DNA of 64,000 nucleotides from Pseudoalteromonas viridis (GCF_017742995.1 NZ_CP072425.1:310001-374000), one strand, 5' to 3'; positions 1 through 8,840 are shown, counted from the stretch's first letter. Made by a program: numbers and translations. The notes: generated from the letters alone by a model not told the origin.

Positions 1-829
1 CAATTTTACCGAACGAGACTATCGCCGGCTCTTTGGTAATATTGATCTGACGACTGACAATGTGGTTTACCCCGGACACTATCTGCGCCGCAGCAGCAAT
101 TGGGTCGGCGCCGGCCCAGGGCGTCGAGCCATGGGTTTGCTCTCCCTTCACACTGATCTCAAAGCGATCTGCACTGGCCATGGTTGGGCCACTGCGATAT
201 CCCAGCTGGCCCACATTGAGCTTAGAGGTAATATGCAAACCAAACGCCACATCGGGCTGATACTTTTTAAAGATCCCTTCTTTGAGCATTAACTCTGCAC
301 CGCCCTCTTCGCCTTCAGGCGCGCCTTCTTCGGCAGGCTGGAAGACAAACATCACATTACCAGCGAGCTCATCACGCATGCCCGCCAGCACCTCAGCCGC
401 GCCCATCAACATGGCCACATGGGTATCATGACCACAGGCATGCATAATACCCACATCTACCCCACGGTAATTGGTGGTTTTGGTGGATTTAAACGGCAGA
501 TCGTTCTTCTCGGTCACCGGTAGCGCATCCATATCGGCACGCAGCATCACGGTTGGTCCAGGCTTGGCCCCTTTGAGCATGCCTACCACACCGGTGTAAG
601 CAATCCCGGTTTCTACTTCCATACCCAGCGCTTTAAGGTGTTTAGCCACCTTAGCTGCGGTGCGCACCTCACGATTTCCCAGCTCAGGATTTTGGTGAAT
701 ATCCCGGCGCCACTCAATCACTTTAGGCTCCACCTGTTTAAGCAAACTGGCATGATCCGACGCCTGAGCGCCCATAGTCACGGCTCCCAGAATCGATGCC
801 AAACTCAGACTCAGTATAGATTTGTTCAT
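1..829 (-). CDS. M20-family amidohydrolase, secreted (3' end cut by window)
   Basis: I translated this from the minus strand; the reading frame is open from ATG at 829 to the window edge, about 276 residues. An N-terminal signal peptide (MNKSILSLSLASILG... ending near AQASDH) points to export. Residues 35-55 carry the family start WRRDIHQNPELGNRE. The metal-site motifs follow in order: MLRADMDALPV, then MHACGHDTHVAMLMGAA, then FQPAEEG, then GLHITS. This is the pattern of M20D metallopeptidases such as hippurate hydrolase, N-acyl-amino-acid amidohydrolase and IAA-amino-acid hydrolase. They hydrolyse N-acyl amino acids with a dinuclear metal centre. The dimerisation domain begins just before the cut (FEISVKGEQTHGSTP). 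The exact substrate cannot be told. Confidence 0.88.
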   Translation of the reverse strand, partial: MNKSILSLSLASILGAVTMGAQASDHASLLKQVEPKVIEWRRDIHQNPELGNREVRTAAKVAKHLKALGMEVETGIAYTGVVGMLKGAKPGPTVMLRADMDALPVTEKNDLPFKSTKTTNYRGVDVGIMHACGHDTHVAMLMGAAEVLAGMRDELAGNVMFVFQPAEEGAPEGEEGGAELMLKEGIFKKYQPDVAFGLHITSKLNVGQLGYRSGPTMASADRFEISVKGEQTHGSTPWAGADPIAAAAQIVSGVNHIVSRQINITKEPAIVSFGKI

Positions 830-1077
830 ACCCCTTCCTTTTATATTTGTTATTAGTCGTCAAACAAAATAACAGACAAAGTTATTAGATAAAGAGATTT
901 GCGACAGGGCTGGGATGAGCGCGATGAGCTAGACTGAACAGGCAGGACAGTAACCACTCCTTGGCTCAATTGAGGCGTATTGGGCGTCAACCATCACAAT
1001 TTGTGGCTGTTGACGACATAGAAGCAGATACAACGAAGACGATCCGGACGATTTTGACCACACCTTACACCCAAAGC

Positions 1078-1124
1078 TGACAAAAATTTTATTGCCAAAA
1101 TTTTTGACAATAAAATTATTGTCA
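1078..1124. promoter_or_regulatory. Overlapping palindromes over a promoter of the two-ATPase operon
   Basis: Two inverted repeats overlap. One pairs TGACAAAAATTTT (1078-1090) with AAAATTTTTGACA (1097-1109), with one mismatch and a six-base gap. The other is TGACAATAAAATTATTGTCA (1105-1124), nine-base arms around AA. A perfect -35 hexamer TTGACA (1104-1109) sits inside both, and a TACACT -10-like hexamer follows at 1126-1131 with 16 bp spacing. A repressor bound here would occlude the promoter, so the operon at 1162-4786 is probably repressed under normal growth. The regulator is not identified. The rest of 830-1161 shows no gene. Confidence 0.6.
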
Positions 1125-1161
1125 CTACACTTTAGCTATAAATATTTTGTCAGGAGGCATT

Positions 1162-2343
1162 ATGGCGGGTCAGGTGGTTCGGGGTGATAAATATTTCCCC
1201 AGGGAAACAGATCAAAATAAGCTGTTGCGGCGGCTCAGAGACGGGAGCCACTTGCTGGTCCTTGCCCCGCGGCGTGTCGGTAAAACGTCTATGCTGTTTT
1301 ACCTGCAAGACAACCCACCAGATGGCTACGTGTTTCTCTATAATATTGTACAATCCTGTGCAACCGAGCACGAATACTACAAACAGATCATAGATAACCT
1401 GTTCCGCTCCGAGTTTACCGACCAACTGAGTAGCCTGTTTAAATGGGGCAAAGATCAAATTGACAAGTTTCGCAGCAGCATTACCGGCGTATCAGTCGGC
1501 GCCACGGGTATCACGTTTGATCAACAGGACCGTCAGCTCACTCACCGAGATCTCAGCGCCGCCCTCAATGCACTGACACTGGACAAAAAACTGGTGCTAA
1601 TCATTGACGAGTTCCCGGATGTTGTTGAGAAAATCTATGATCTGCAAGATCACAAAAGCGCGGAGTCATTTTTATCTGGTTGTCGTGAATTGTGGTCAGA
1701 GCAAAGACTCAACCAACATGTGCAGTTTGTGCTGACGGGCTCAATTGGGCTGGACACGCTGGTGAGCAAAATGGCACTGTCAGATCTCATCAATGTGCTC
1801 ATCCCGGTGTCTATTGCGCCACTAAGCCAGGCTCAGGGCCGCGAGTTTATCAACACGCTCAACCATCGTGAACTGGAGCCCATCCAGATTGATGCCACAG
1901 CGCAGGATTATCTGCTCGACAAGGTTGGCTGGCTGATGCCCTATTACATCGAGATCCTGTGGATGCAGCTGGTTGATGTGTATTTTGATGACGGACTGGA
2001 TTCTGTCAGCCCGGCCAATATTGACGTCGCTTACAACAAGCTGTTTTCGATACAGTATCAATCTCACTTTAATCACTGGGCAGAACGACTAAACCGTTTT
2101 GCGGACAGCGAAAAAACACTGGCAAGTGACGTATTAACAGCGATGTGTGAGCATGCACAGCTGCCGGGATCTCACTTGTTTAACCTCTCGCAGGAAAGCC
2201 AGTATCAGCAAACCAATTGCCAATACGTGATCGACTGTCTGATCCACGATGGTTATATTTTTATCAATCAGGCGCAGTGTTATCAGTTCACCTCGCCCAT
2301 GCTCAAAGAATGGTGGGGGCGCTATGCAACTCGACGACTATAA
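1162..2343 (+). CDS. P-loop ATPase of the archaeal-ATPase/STAND type, first gene of a two-gene operon
   Basis: The protein has 393 residues. Start: the ATG at 1162 follows AGGAGG at 1152-1157; a TTG at 1147 lies upstream of that ribosome site and is unlikely. Near the N-terminus is a Walker A of the form LAPRRVGKTSM, which is typical of the ATPase_2/STAND group (GxRRVGKT). A Walker B follows at about residue 150 (LVLIIDEFPDVV), and then a sensor-like stretch FVLTGSIG. The C-terminal 80 residues look like a winged helix ending in TSPMLKEWWGRY. The gene overlaps the next ATPase gene by 20 bases, so the two are very likely co-translated and work together. No membrane segment or effector domain is visible. 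Function is unknown; related P-loop proteins act in signalling, defence or DNA-linked processes. Confidence 0.8.
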   Translation: MAGQVVRGDKYFPRETDQNKLLRRLRDGSHLLVLAPRRVGKTSMLFYLQDNPPDGYVFLYNIVQSCATEHEYYKQIIDNLFRSEFTDQLSSLFKWGKDQIDKFRSSITGVSVGATGITFDQQDRQLTHRDLSAALNALTLDKKLVLIIDEFPDVVEKIYDLQDHKSAESFLSGCRELWSEQRLNQHVQFVLTGSIGLDTLVSKMALSDLINVLIPVSIAPLSQAQGREFINTLNHRELEPIQIDATAQDYLLDKVGWLMPYYIEILWMQLVDVYFDDGLDSVSPANIDVAYNKLFSIQYQSHFNHWAERLNRFADSEKTLASDVLTAMCEHAQLPGSHLFNLSQESQYQQTNCQYVIDCLIHDGYIFINQAQCYQFTSPMLKEWWGRYATRRL

Positions 2344-4786
2344 AGAAGGTGTAAAGCTATACAACGCACAAAATGCATCAGACCAGTTCATTAAAACGCA
2401 CTTTGTGATCCGACTGAAAGAATACAAAAAAATCTGGTGTGCTATTGCCAGCACCAACAAAGAGGTGCCTGAACAAAATTACCTGATCCAGGGCGTGCGC
2501 GGCGCCGGTAAAACCACCTTGCTGCGACGCCTTGCCATAGAGCTTGCACACAGTGACGCGCTGAACACCTGGCTGCTGCCTGTCACCTTTAAAGAAGAAG
2601 AATACGGGATCAGCTCTTTGTTTACGCTCTGGGAGCGCGTCGCTGAAGAGCTGGAAGAGCATTATCACGACCAGTTTGCCGGGCTGCTGGATGGGCTGGA
2701 TGCCATTGCAGGTCAGGATCCAGACCCTAAAGCCGCGATTCAGTTGCTGAGTGAGCGGCTCAAAAAGCAAGACAAACGGGTTGTGTTATTTATTGATAAC
2801 CTGGTGGAACTATTCGAAAACTTTAATCGCAAAGAAACAGAAATACTAAGGGAAGTGCTCACCACCAACCCTTACTTCAGGCTGATAGGTGGCTCGGCGG
2901 TCAGCCTGGAAGCTTTTTACGATAACCAGGCCCCTTTTTACCAATTCTTTGAAGTGATCAATTTAGCCGGATTAGACAAGCCAGATACCGAGGCGCTGTT
3001 GCGGGCACTGGCCAGTCACAGTGGTGAACGTGAAGAACAAAGGTTGCTGGCTATCCTGGAGCAAGAGCCGCAGCGTATTGAATCTATCCGGCGCTTAACG
3101 GGCGGTATTCCGCGCACGCTGGTTATTTTGTTTAATATTCTGATGGAAGGCGCCAACGGCCAGACCTATGCACTGCTGGAAGAAACCATAGATCGGACCA
3201 CGCCGCTTTACAAACACCGAATGGATGACCTGGCACCACAGCAAAAGCCCATAGTCAATGCCATCGCACTGCACTGGGATGCCATCTCAGCCAAGGAGAT
3301 AGCCGAAAAAACCCGCCTGCCCAGCAAAAATATCTCGGCCCAGCTCAGCCAGCTGGAGAAAAACTGGGTCATCGAGAAAATCAAAACCGATGGCAAAAAT
3401 AACCTCTATCGCATCAAAGAGCGCTTTTTTAATATCTGGTATCTGATGCGCTACGGCAGACGCCGGGACAAAAACCGGGTTCTTTGGCTAACGCGTTTTA
3501 TGGAAGTCTGGTGTGTTGGCGACGAGCTAAAGCACCGCAGCCAGTCTTTTCTTGCGCAACTCACAGGCCCGTGCCACCCCCAAGCTACACTGACCTTTGC
3601 CAATGCACTGTTGTGCAGTGATCAGCTTGAACACACAGACAAACAACAAATTCTTGAGCAAACTCAGCGGTACCTGAGCAGTGCAGGTCATACCGCGCTG
3701 AGCAAAGAGCTGATAGATATCACAGATGTAGAAGGTGATAAAAACAAACAGATCCTGATTGAGTGGCTGCGAAGTGACGAACCGGCAGATATGACAGAAG
3801 CCGTCAAAAATGCTTTCAATGCAATTTCTGTAGAGGATATTTGGCTAATTGCCATGGCCAAGGAGAAAGAGAATAAACCAAACAAACTACTCACATTTGC
3901 CGAAGCGCTACAAGAAAGAAGCCCTATTAATGCCTTGACTATAAAAGGTTTTATCTATTTTAGGCTAGGTAAGAATACCGATGCCGAGGTAGCATTTAAG
4001 CAAATCACAGACATCGAGCCTGAAAATACCACTGCAGCAATAATATTGGCCAGTATCTATAGAAAATCTGCTCAATGGGACAAAGCCATAGCAGCTCTGC
4101 AAGCCGCGCAATCCGAACTGGAAAGCCGACACACAGGTTACTATCACAGGGTCTTGGGTGAAATATACCTGGAAGGTGGTGAATACGACCTTTCAGAACA
4201 GTACTTCTTATCCGCACAAGGCGCTGGAGAACCTGTATTGGATATGTTGGGCTGTCTAAACGTGTTCAAAGCAAACCTTTCACAAGCAATTGATTATTTT
4301 GAGCAATACCTGAGCAATAATGGGGATAGTGTTGTTTATTCGACGCTGACACTGTGCTATTACTATCAGGCAGATCCAATCAACAAATCTGCGGCTTTGC
4401 AATACGCTAAGCTAGGAGTGGAAAACAACCCCTCATTAGAATCCACTGCCGTACTCATTCAAGTTATGCTGTGGAATAACCTCTTTCAGGACGCAACCCA
4501 AGCCATGGATGCATTACTCAGCCAGAATGACGGGCTTGACAGTGCTGATGAATCCCTGCTCACAGATCTCTTCGTCGCCTTTCTTGCCAAAGGCCAGACG
4601 AATCTGGTTGAGCGCTGGTTTGAACAATGCGAACTGAAAGAGCGTTTTAAGCCCATCTACTATGCCCTGATGACCTTGATGCAGGATAAATATCCCAATG
4701 AAGTGTTAAAAATGGGCGAAGAGCTTAAAGAAACCGTTGATGAAGTGCTCACCAGAATAGAAGATTGGTCGGTGAAATATGCTTAG
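2324..4786 (+). CDS. AAA/STAND ATPase with winged helix and C-terminal TPR-like repeats
   Basis: 820 residues from ATG 2324 (MQLDDYKEGVK). A longer frame from 2249 would overlap the preceding gene deeply and has no ribosome site. Domain order: Walker A GVRGAGKTTLL at about residues 55-66; Walker B VVLFIDNLVELF at about 150; a sensor region IGGSAVSLEAF; a winged helix around 310-380 (SAKEIAEKTRLPSKNISAQL); then a helical half with TPR-like pairs from about 530 onward (for example IEPENTTAAIILASIYRKSAQWDKAIAALQ, written here as one stretch of repeats 590-625). This layout, P-loop plus wHTH plus TPR, is that of STAND sensors, where the repeat half often senses a ligand. Paired with the 1162-2343 ATPase by overlap. 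No nuclease, protease or membrane effector is seen. Confidence 0.8.
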   Translation: MQLDDYKEGVKLYNAQNASDQFIKTHFVIRLKEYKKIWCAIASTNKEVPEQNYLIQGVRGAGKTTLLRRLAIELAHSDALNTWLLPVTFKEEEYGISSLFTLWERVAEELEEHYHDQFAGLLDGLDAIAGQDPDPKAAIQLLSERLKKQDKRVVLFIDNLVELFENFNRKETEILREVLTTNPYFRLIGGSAVSLEAFYDNQAPFYQFFEVINLAGLDKPDTEALLRALASHSGEREEQRLLAILEQEPQRIESIRRLTGGIPRTLVILFNILMEGANGQTYALLEETIDRTTPLYKHRMDDLAPQQKPIVNAIALHWDAISAKEIAEKTRLPSKNISAQLSQLEKNWVIEKIKTDGKNNLYRIKERFFNIWYLMRYGRRRDKNRVLWLTRFMEVWCVGDELKHRSQSFLAQLTGPCHPQATLTFANALLCSDQLEHTDKQQILEQTQRYLSSAGHTALSKELIDITDVEGDKNKQILIEWLRSDEPADMTEAVKNAFNAISVEDIWLIAMAKEKENKPNKLLTFAEALQERSPINALTIKGFIYFRLGKNTDAEVAFKQITDIEPENTTAAIILASIYRKSAQWDKAIAALQAAQSELESRHTGYYHRVLGEIYLEGGEYDLSEQYFLSAQGAGEPVLDMLGCLNVFKANLSQAIDYFEQYLSNNGDSVVYSTLTLCYYYQADPINKSAALQYAKLGVENNPSLESTAVLIQVMLWNNLFQDATQAMDALLSQNDGLDSADESLLTDLFVAFLAKGQTNLVERWFEQCELKERFKPIYYALMTLMQDKYPNEVLKMGEELKETVDEVLTRIEDWSVKYA

Positions 4787-4804
4787 GCGCGGGCATCAAG
4801 ATAG

Positions 4805-4831
4805 TGAGTGACTGGGTGTCACTCATTTTTT
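4805..4831 (+). terminator. Rho-independent terminator after the two-ATPase operon
   Basis: TGAGTGAC (4805-4812) and GTCACTCA (4818-4825) form an 8-bp stem with a TGGGT loop, followed directly by six T. It lies 19 bases after the stop codon of the second ATPase gene. Confidence 0.85.
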
Positions 4832-4921
4832 GATCGCTCAATGGCGCTTTTCATTATGGCTATGTGACCCTGGCGGAGCGAAGTCAATTTGACAACCGCC
4901 ATACCGCCCCACATCTCCGTC

Positions 4922-4942
4922 ATACCGGCCTTGAGCCGGTAT
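4922..4942. repeat. REP-like intergenic hairpin
   Basis: ATACCGGC (4922-4929) pairs with GCCGGTAT (4935-4942) around CTTGA. The surrounding text (CGTCATACCGGCCTTGAGCC) looks like a dispersed extragenic palindrome; a related hairpin is at 6190-6220. Otherwise 4832-5313 holds no gene I can support. Confidence 0.5.
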
Positions 4943-5313
4943 CTACTCACAGACCAAAAAGAAGCTCACCTTAGCCGTTGCAGTCTAATAGAACTGCAAA
5001 ATACGAGTGATCGGTAAGCAGCTCCCGCGTCAAGCACCGGATGACGGTCAATGATTGAGAATCATAGAAGAATAAGATCGGTCACATGCAATTTATTCAA
5101 GAAACTAAGTATGGTGTGTTCATCAGGAAACTCACAGACAAAAAATATTAAGGCTATCAAAATGCCTGTTCAGTACTCCCCTATAACCATAAATAGTTAC
5201 ACTTAACTTTACTGCTCAGGCGAAATAGAAAAGCACTGCGCTTGATATATAAAAATGACGGATGTATGATTTCCCCGTTAATGTTTAATTTAACAAAAAA
5301 TGAAAGGAATATC

Positions 5314-6027
5314 ATGATGAAAAAAACAAGTTTAATTTTACTGGGACTAGCTAGTGCAGTTTCATTTTCAGCTTCAGCACACTATGCTTTCACGGCATCT
5401 AAATATAATATAGAGGTTGGACAAAGCACCACTCTAAACTGGCAAAACTATGCGCCAAACAAATTCCCTAATCCAACATTTAACCTATACGTGACTAAGC
5501 CAAATGGTGAAGATAGGTTTGCTTTTATAAAAGGGTATAAACAGCGCAGTTTAACCAGGTCAATAAATATGAGTGGTGAGCACCTGTTTGAACTGGAAAT
5601 ATGTGATTCAAGAGGAAGTAATTGCTTCCTGTCACACTACGCAAGGGTAAGAATAAAAGTTGATCATGGATGTAAAAGAGCATCCGATATCACCAGAAGC
5701 TGGTACGAGTGCGATGGAAGAAAAGTAACTCAGTACGCCTATACAAACTGGCAAGGTGCAGCCGATTCTATTTCAAATTTCCAAATAATAAATAACAGAA
5801 TAACCTGGAAGTTCGCTGACAGGTCAGATAATACAGCCGCATATTTTACAGCTTGTAAAAACAGTGGAAACTATCGCCAGGTAACCCAACTTGAAAACTA
5901 TGGTGTAGGATTCGAAAGTAGAATCAGCAACTTCATTGCCAGAAACGGATATGCCACTTGGAAATATTGGGATGAATTTAGAAACCAGACCACTTCACAC
6001 AGAGAAAGCCTGGCTACATGCTATTAG
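5314..6027 (+). CDS. Secreted protein of unknown function with a C-terminal tandem repeat
   Basis: 237 residues from the ATG at 5314 (MMKKTSLILLGLASAV), which follows AAAGGAAT; upstream in-frame codons are not preceded by a ribosome site. A signal peptide ends near FSASA-HYAF. The mature N-terminal half (about 25-125) has an Ig-like beta pattern (VGQSTTLNWQNY... LFELEICDSRGSNC). After it come two copies of a roughly 40-residue unit, each with the order TQ-x-x-x-Y, (S/R)ISNF, N-x-x-x-TWK and a closing Cys; the second copy ends the protein (ESLATCY). Even cysteines suggest disulfides in the periplasm or outside the cell. The gene stands alone. I do not recognise the family. Confidence 0.7.
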   Translation: MMKKTSLILLGLASAVSFSASAHYAFTASKYNIEVGQSTTLNWQNYAPNKFPNPTFNLYVTKPNGEDRFAFIKGYKQRSLTRSINMSGEHLFELEICDSRGSNCFLSHYARVRIKVDHGCKRASDITRSWYECDGRKVTQYAYTNWQGAADSISNFQIINNRITWKFADRSDNTAAYFTACKNSGNYRQVTQLENYGVGFESRISNFIARNGYATWKYWDEFRNQTTSHRESLATCY

Positions 6028-6189
6028 AAACTAGGAAACCCACAAGATAAGCTATAATTAAAGTAAAACCTTTAAAAACTTAAAATCACAAGTTGAGAAT
6101 ACATAAGAAAACCAGGTTTTAAATAAAAACTTCGCTTTATATTCACCGCTTTCAGTTTTTAAAATAAATTTTAAGAATAGCAAACTCAA

Positions 6190-6220
6190 TATAGGTACCG
6201 GCCTCAGGCTGGTACCTATA
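6190..6220. repeat. REP-like hairpin with 10-bp perfect stem
   Basis: TATAGGTACC (6190-6199) and GGTACCTATA (6211-6220) are perfect inverted arms around GGCCTCAGGCT. The core TACCGGCCT..AGGC(T)GGTA resembles the hairpin at 4922-4942. It sits between two convergent genes and could also stop transcription, although no T run follows. Confidence 0.5.
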
Positions 6221-6251
6221 CAAGTAGTCAGCACCTTTTTAGCCCTGCCAC

Positions 6252-7595
6252 TTACAACTTAAACAACGGCTTGCCCTTGCCCCGATAAAGTCCGATGGGC
6301 GTCAGGCTGGTTTTGCCTTCTGCCACACTGAGCTGGTAGTAATTTTGCGTGCATTCAAACGAAAATGCGTTGTTAGCTCTGGCGATGAGTTTGCGTTTTT
6401 CGCTATTTCCTTTTTGTCCGTACAGAACGCCATCTTCATACGTTACATGCAGGCGCGGCTTTCCGGCTGACTGGTACTCGCCGACTAAGGTTTTGGCAAA
6501 ACGATCCAATTGTGCCTCGGGCAGTGGCTTGGGTGTGATGTTCAGATGCTGCGCAACCAGATCCAGCAGCGCAGGTCCCGGATGCAGGGTATCCTGATTG
6601 CTGAGCGCGGTGGCAAGCAGGTCGGCCTCTGGGAAGTAGGCGGTCATGGCCATAAATCCGGGCACGGCACCTTCATGAAAATAGCTTGGCTGTCCGGCAA
6701 GCTCAAAAGTGTAAAAGCCGTAACCATAGTTGGCGGATGAGCCATCATTGAGTGTCGCCCTGGTGATCATAGCCCGATAAGAAGACGGACTCACCACTTT
6801 GCCAGCTTTCAGGCCACGGTGCCAGCGGCTCATATCGGCCAGAGTGGATTCAATTGAGCCGGCAGAGTAGATCCAGCTGCGGTCAACATAAAAAGGCGTA
6901 ACTGGTGTTCTATTCCTATCCTCAGAGCTGTAACCCTGTACCTCGGCACTGCCAGTGCCTTTGGTGAGCACCTGCGAGTGTTTCATGCCCAGTGGCGTAA
7001 AGATATGCTGTTGCAGATAGGCTTTGTAACTCAATCCGGATACCTGCTCGATGATTTTACCTAGCAGCAGATAGCCGGTATTGGAATAAGTATGGCCTTC
7101 ACCGGAAGGGTACAACACAGGTGTCTTTACAATCTCTGTCAGGATCTGATCTAAACTACGATAATGCGCCATTTTGGCGCCTATCTCTGGGCCTTCATTG
7201 TAGTTTGGCAATCCTGCGGTATGTGACAATACCCGGTCGATAGTCAGTTTGGCATAGTCGGAACTCAATGACGGGATGTATTTTCCCAGCGAGTCCTGTA
7301 GCGATAGCTTTTTTCTGTCAGCCAGTTGCAAAATGGCCGCGGCCGTAAATTGCTTAGTGATGGAGCCAATCTGAAACACCTGCTCGGTATTGAGTGGCAA
7401 TTTGCGTTTAATATCAGCCAGACCCGCAGCCTTGCTGTAAATCAGCTTGTTGCCCTGCTCCAGCCGCACGGCTATACCGGGCTGCTGTGCCTGCGTATAG
7501 CACGCCAGCGTGGCGTCGAAAGCATGATTGTCTGCCTGTACACTTGTGCTTAATGCACATAAAACTATGCCTGCCTGAAGCGGTTTAACCGTCAT
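6252..7595 (-). CDS. Periplasmic serine hydrolase, beta-lactamase/class C esterase fold
   Basis: 447 residues from ATG 7595 (MTVKPLQAGIVLCAL), which is preceded by AAGGAATTCGTT; a longer frame reaches 7646 but lacks a ribosome site. The signal peptide ends near VQA-DNH. The catalytic Ser-x-x-Lys is SITK in FQIGSITKQFTAAAILQLAD (about residue 77). The Tyr-x-Asn is in HTYSNTGYLLLGKI (about residue 152). The late GYGFYTFE and FHEGAVPGF stretches match the third motif region. A C-terminal beta domain (about 340-447) follows, as in many D-aminopeptidase/esterase members. Such enzymes cleave peptides or esters, or are penicillin-binding; this one need not confer resistance. The gene is monocistronic. 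Confidence 0.85.
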   Translation of the reverse strand: MTVKPLQAGIVLCALSTSVQADNHAFDATLACYTQAQQPGIAVRLEQGNKLIYSKAAGLADIKRKLPLNTEQVFQIGSITKQFTAAAILQLADRKKLSLQDSLGKYIPSLSSDYAKLTIDRVLSHTAGLPNYNEGPEIGAKMAHYRSLDQILTEIVKTPVLYPSGEGHTYSNTGYLLLGKIIEQVSGLSYKAYLQQHIFTPLGMKHSQVLTKGTGSAEVQGYSSEDRNRTPVTPFYVDRSWIYSAGSIESTLADMSRWHRGLKAGKVVSPSSYRAMITRATLNDGSSANYGYGFYTFELAGQPSYFHEGAVPGFMAMTAYFPEADLLATALSNQDTLHPGPALLDLVAQHLNITPKPLPEAQLDRFAKTLVGEYQSAGKPRLHVTYEDGVLYGQKGNSEKRKLIARANNAFSFECTQNYYQLSVAEGKTSLTPIGLYRGKGKPLFKL

Positions 7596-7758
7596 AACGA
7601 ATTCCTTGTGATTGTTTTTATTTTTGGTCCGGACTAACACTAGCAAAATGACTAAATGGTGACAATGTGCACTGAGTTAATCGCCAGCTCCTTATGTGTA
7701 CGATTTTTGCTTCATATATCTAAGTTAAAGTGCAACCTATCACTTAAGGAAATGAGAG

Positions 7759-8157
7759 ATGAAAGTAGACGGTTTAAATACCACATACGCCCTGCCTGCA
7801 AAGCAAAGCGCTACTATGGAGACGACAAACGGCAACGCGTTGCCACAGAGCACAACACCACCGTCCAGTGAAGCCAGAGCCGTAGATATGAATCGTTTTG
7901 GTCTGAATGAGCTCAATGCACTGATCCAGGCAACGGGAGATGAGCGGCTGCTCTTCAGACTGCCCCATGATACATTTAAGTTAGTTGATGGTGAGCTTCA
8001 GGGTTCACAAAGCACAGGTTTTTTATCGCAAATTGAACGAGAGATCGCCTTTGAGCGCAGCATAGGCAAAGACACTCAGGAGTTAGAGAGTTTTTTGGAT
8101 GTGTTAAAGGGCTACCAAGGTTACCCTCTCCAGCCTAGTATTGATGCCAAAGCTTAA
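7759..8157 (+). CDS. Small cytoplasmic protein, function unknown
   Basis: 132 residues. ATG at 7759 follows AAATGAGAG. The first 45 residues are low-complexity and rich in Ser, Thr and Pro; the rest is predicted helical (LNELNALIQATGDERLLFRL... FLSQIEREIAFERSIG). No signal peptide, membrane segment or known motif. It shares only the opening MKVD and a disordered N-terminal stretch with the orphan at 18043-18789. I do not recognise it. Confidence 0.6.
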   Translation: MKVDGLNTTYALPAKQSATMETTNGNALPQSTTPPSSEARAVDMNRFGLNELNALIQATGDERLLFRLPHDTFKLVDGELQGSQSTGFLSQIEREIAFERSIGKDTQELESFLDVLKGYQGYPLQPSIDAKA

Positions 8158-8164
8158 AGTTTAT

Positions 8165-8440
8165 TTAATTGATATAAATCGAATCGCTCCAGTAACCAGA
8201 TGGGGACGCAATGGAGCTTGATGATACTGTTAACTGCTCACTTTGAGGTCCAAAGAAGTCGTAATAATATAGAAACCCCATCACGGTCTGACCAGCACTC
8301 AGTTACTTAAGTTGCTCAATGAACCACACAGTTATTTTTATAGGTCCACCCACGCCCAGGTATTGTCGTTCACAGGAACACAGGAGGCTTCTGAAACATA
8401 TTCTGCCGTTAGCCTGTTCAACGAAAACAACATACAGGAA
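8165..8440 (-). pseudogene. Decayed remnant of a small secreted-type gene
   Basis: Between two intact genes the minus strand holds two protein-like pieces in different frames. The upstream piece reads ...LNRLTAEYVSEASCVPVNDN then TWAWVDL and stops near 8338. The downstream piece reads SAGQTVMGFLYYYDFFGP and runs to SGYWSDSIYIN with its stop at 8165-8167. Neither has a start with a ribosome site, and stops separate them. This is best read as one gene broken by frameshifts and stops. The parent family is unknown. Everything else in 8158-8584 appears non-coding. Confidence 0.35.
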
Positions 8441-8584
8441 GACTAACTCCATGGGCAGAATTCACAGCGTCTTTCAAAACTCAACTGGTTAATCTTGACT
8501 TAAAGATAAATACTCGTTAAAAACGTTAACGAAGGTCAAAACATAGATCTTTAACTCTAAAAACACTGCAAAGGAAATATTGCT

Positions 8585-8806
8585 ATGAAATTAAAAAAAG
8601 TGAAACTCAAGAACCTAAGCCCGGCAGCACACAGTCTGCATAATGCCAACACCCCTCATATCGCCGGTGGTGCCGGTGGCTGGTCTAACCTTAACCGCTG
8701 CTATACTGATGTAGGTGATATCTGTAAGTTTCCAAAAACGGTGAAACGCTGTATGCCGATGGAATCAGATAATTCCAGATGTCCAGAATGCGATGATATG
8801 ATGTAA
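8585..8806 (+). CDS. Short Cys-rich peptide with Gly-Gly leader, RiPP/bacteriocin-like precursor
   Basis: 73 residues; ATG follows AAAGGAAAT at a normal distance. The first 29 residues form a Lys-rich leader, MKLKKVKLKNLSPAAHSL then ...TPHIAGG. It ends in a double glycine as in peptides exported by C39-peptidase ABC transporters. Leaders of the pattern KLKxLS...TPxIAGG recur in marine gammaproteobacteria in peptides often labelled lanthipeptide-like. The rest (AGGWSNLNRCYTDVGDICKF and on) has five Cys plus Ser and Thr. No modification enzyme, protease or transporter lies nearby, so maturation is unproven. A bidirectional terminator follows. Confidence 0.6.
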   Translation: MKLKKVKLKNLSPAAHSLHNANTPHIAGGAGGWSNLNRCYTDVGDICKFPKTVKRCMPMESDNSRCPECDDMM

Positions 8807-8840
8807 AAAGTCACACAATATTACGAGCAACAGACACAAA

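Noticed and set aside
6252..7595. Serine hydrolase as an antibiotic-resistance beta-lactamase
   Set aside because: SxxK and YxN are shared by many esterases and peptidases of this fold; nothing here shows lactam hydrolysis.
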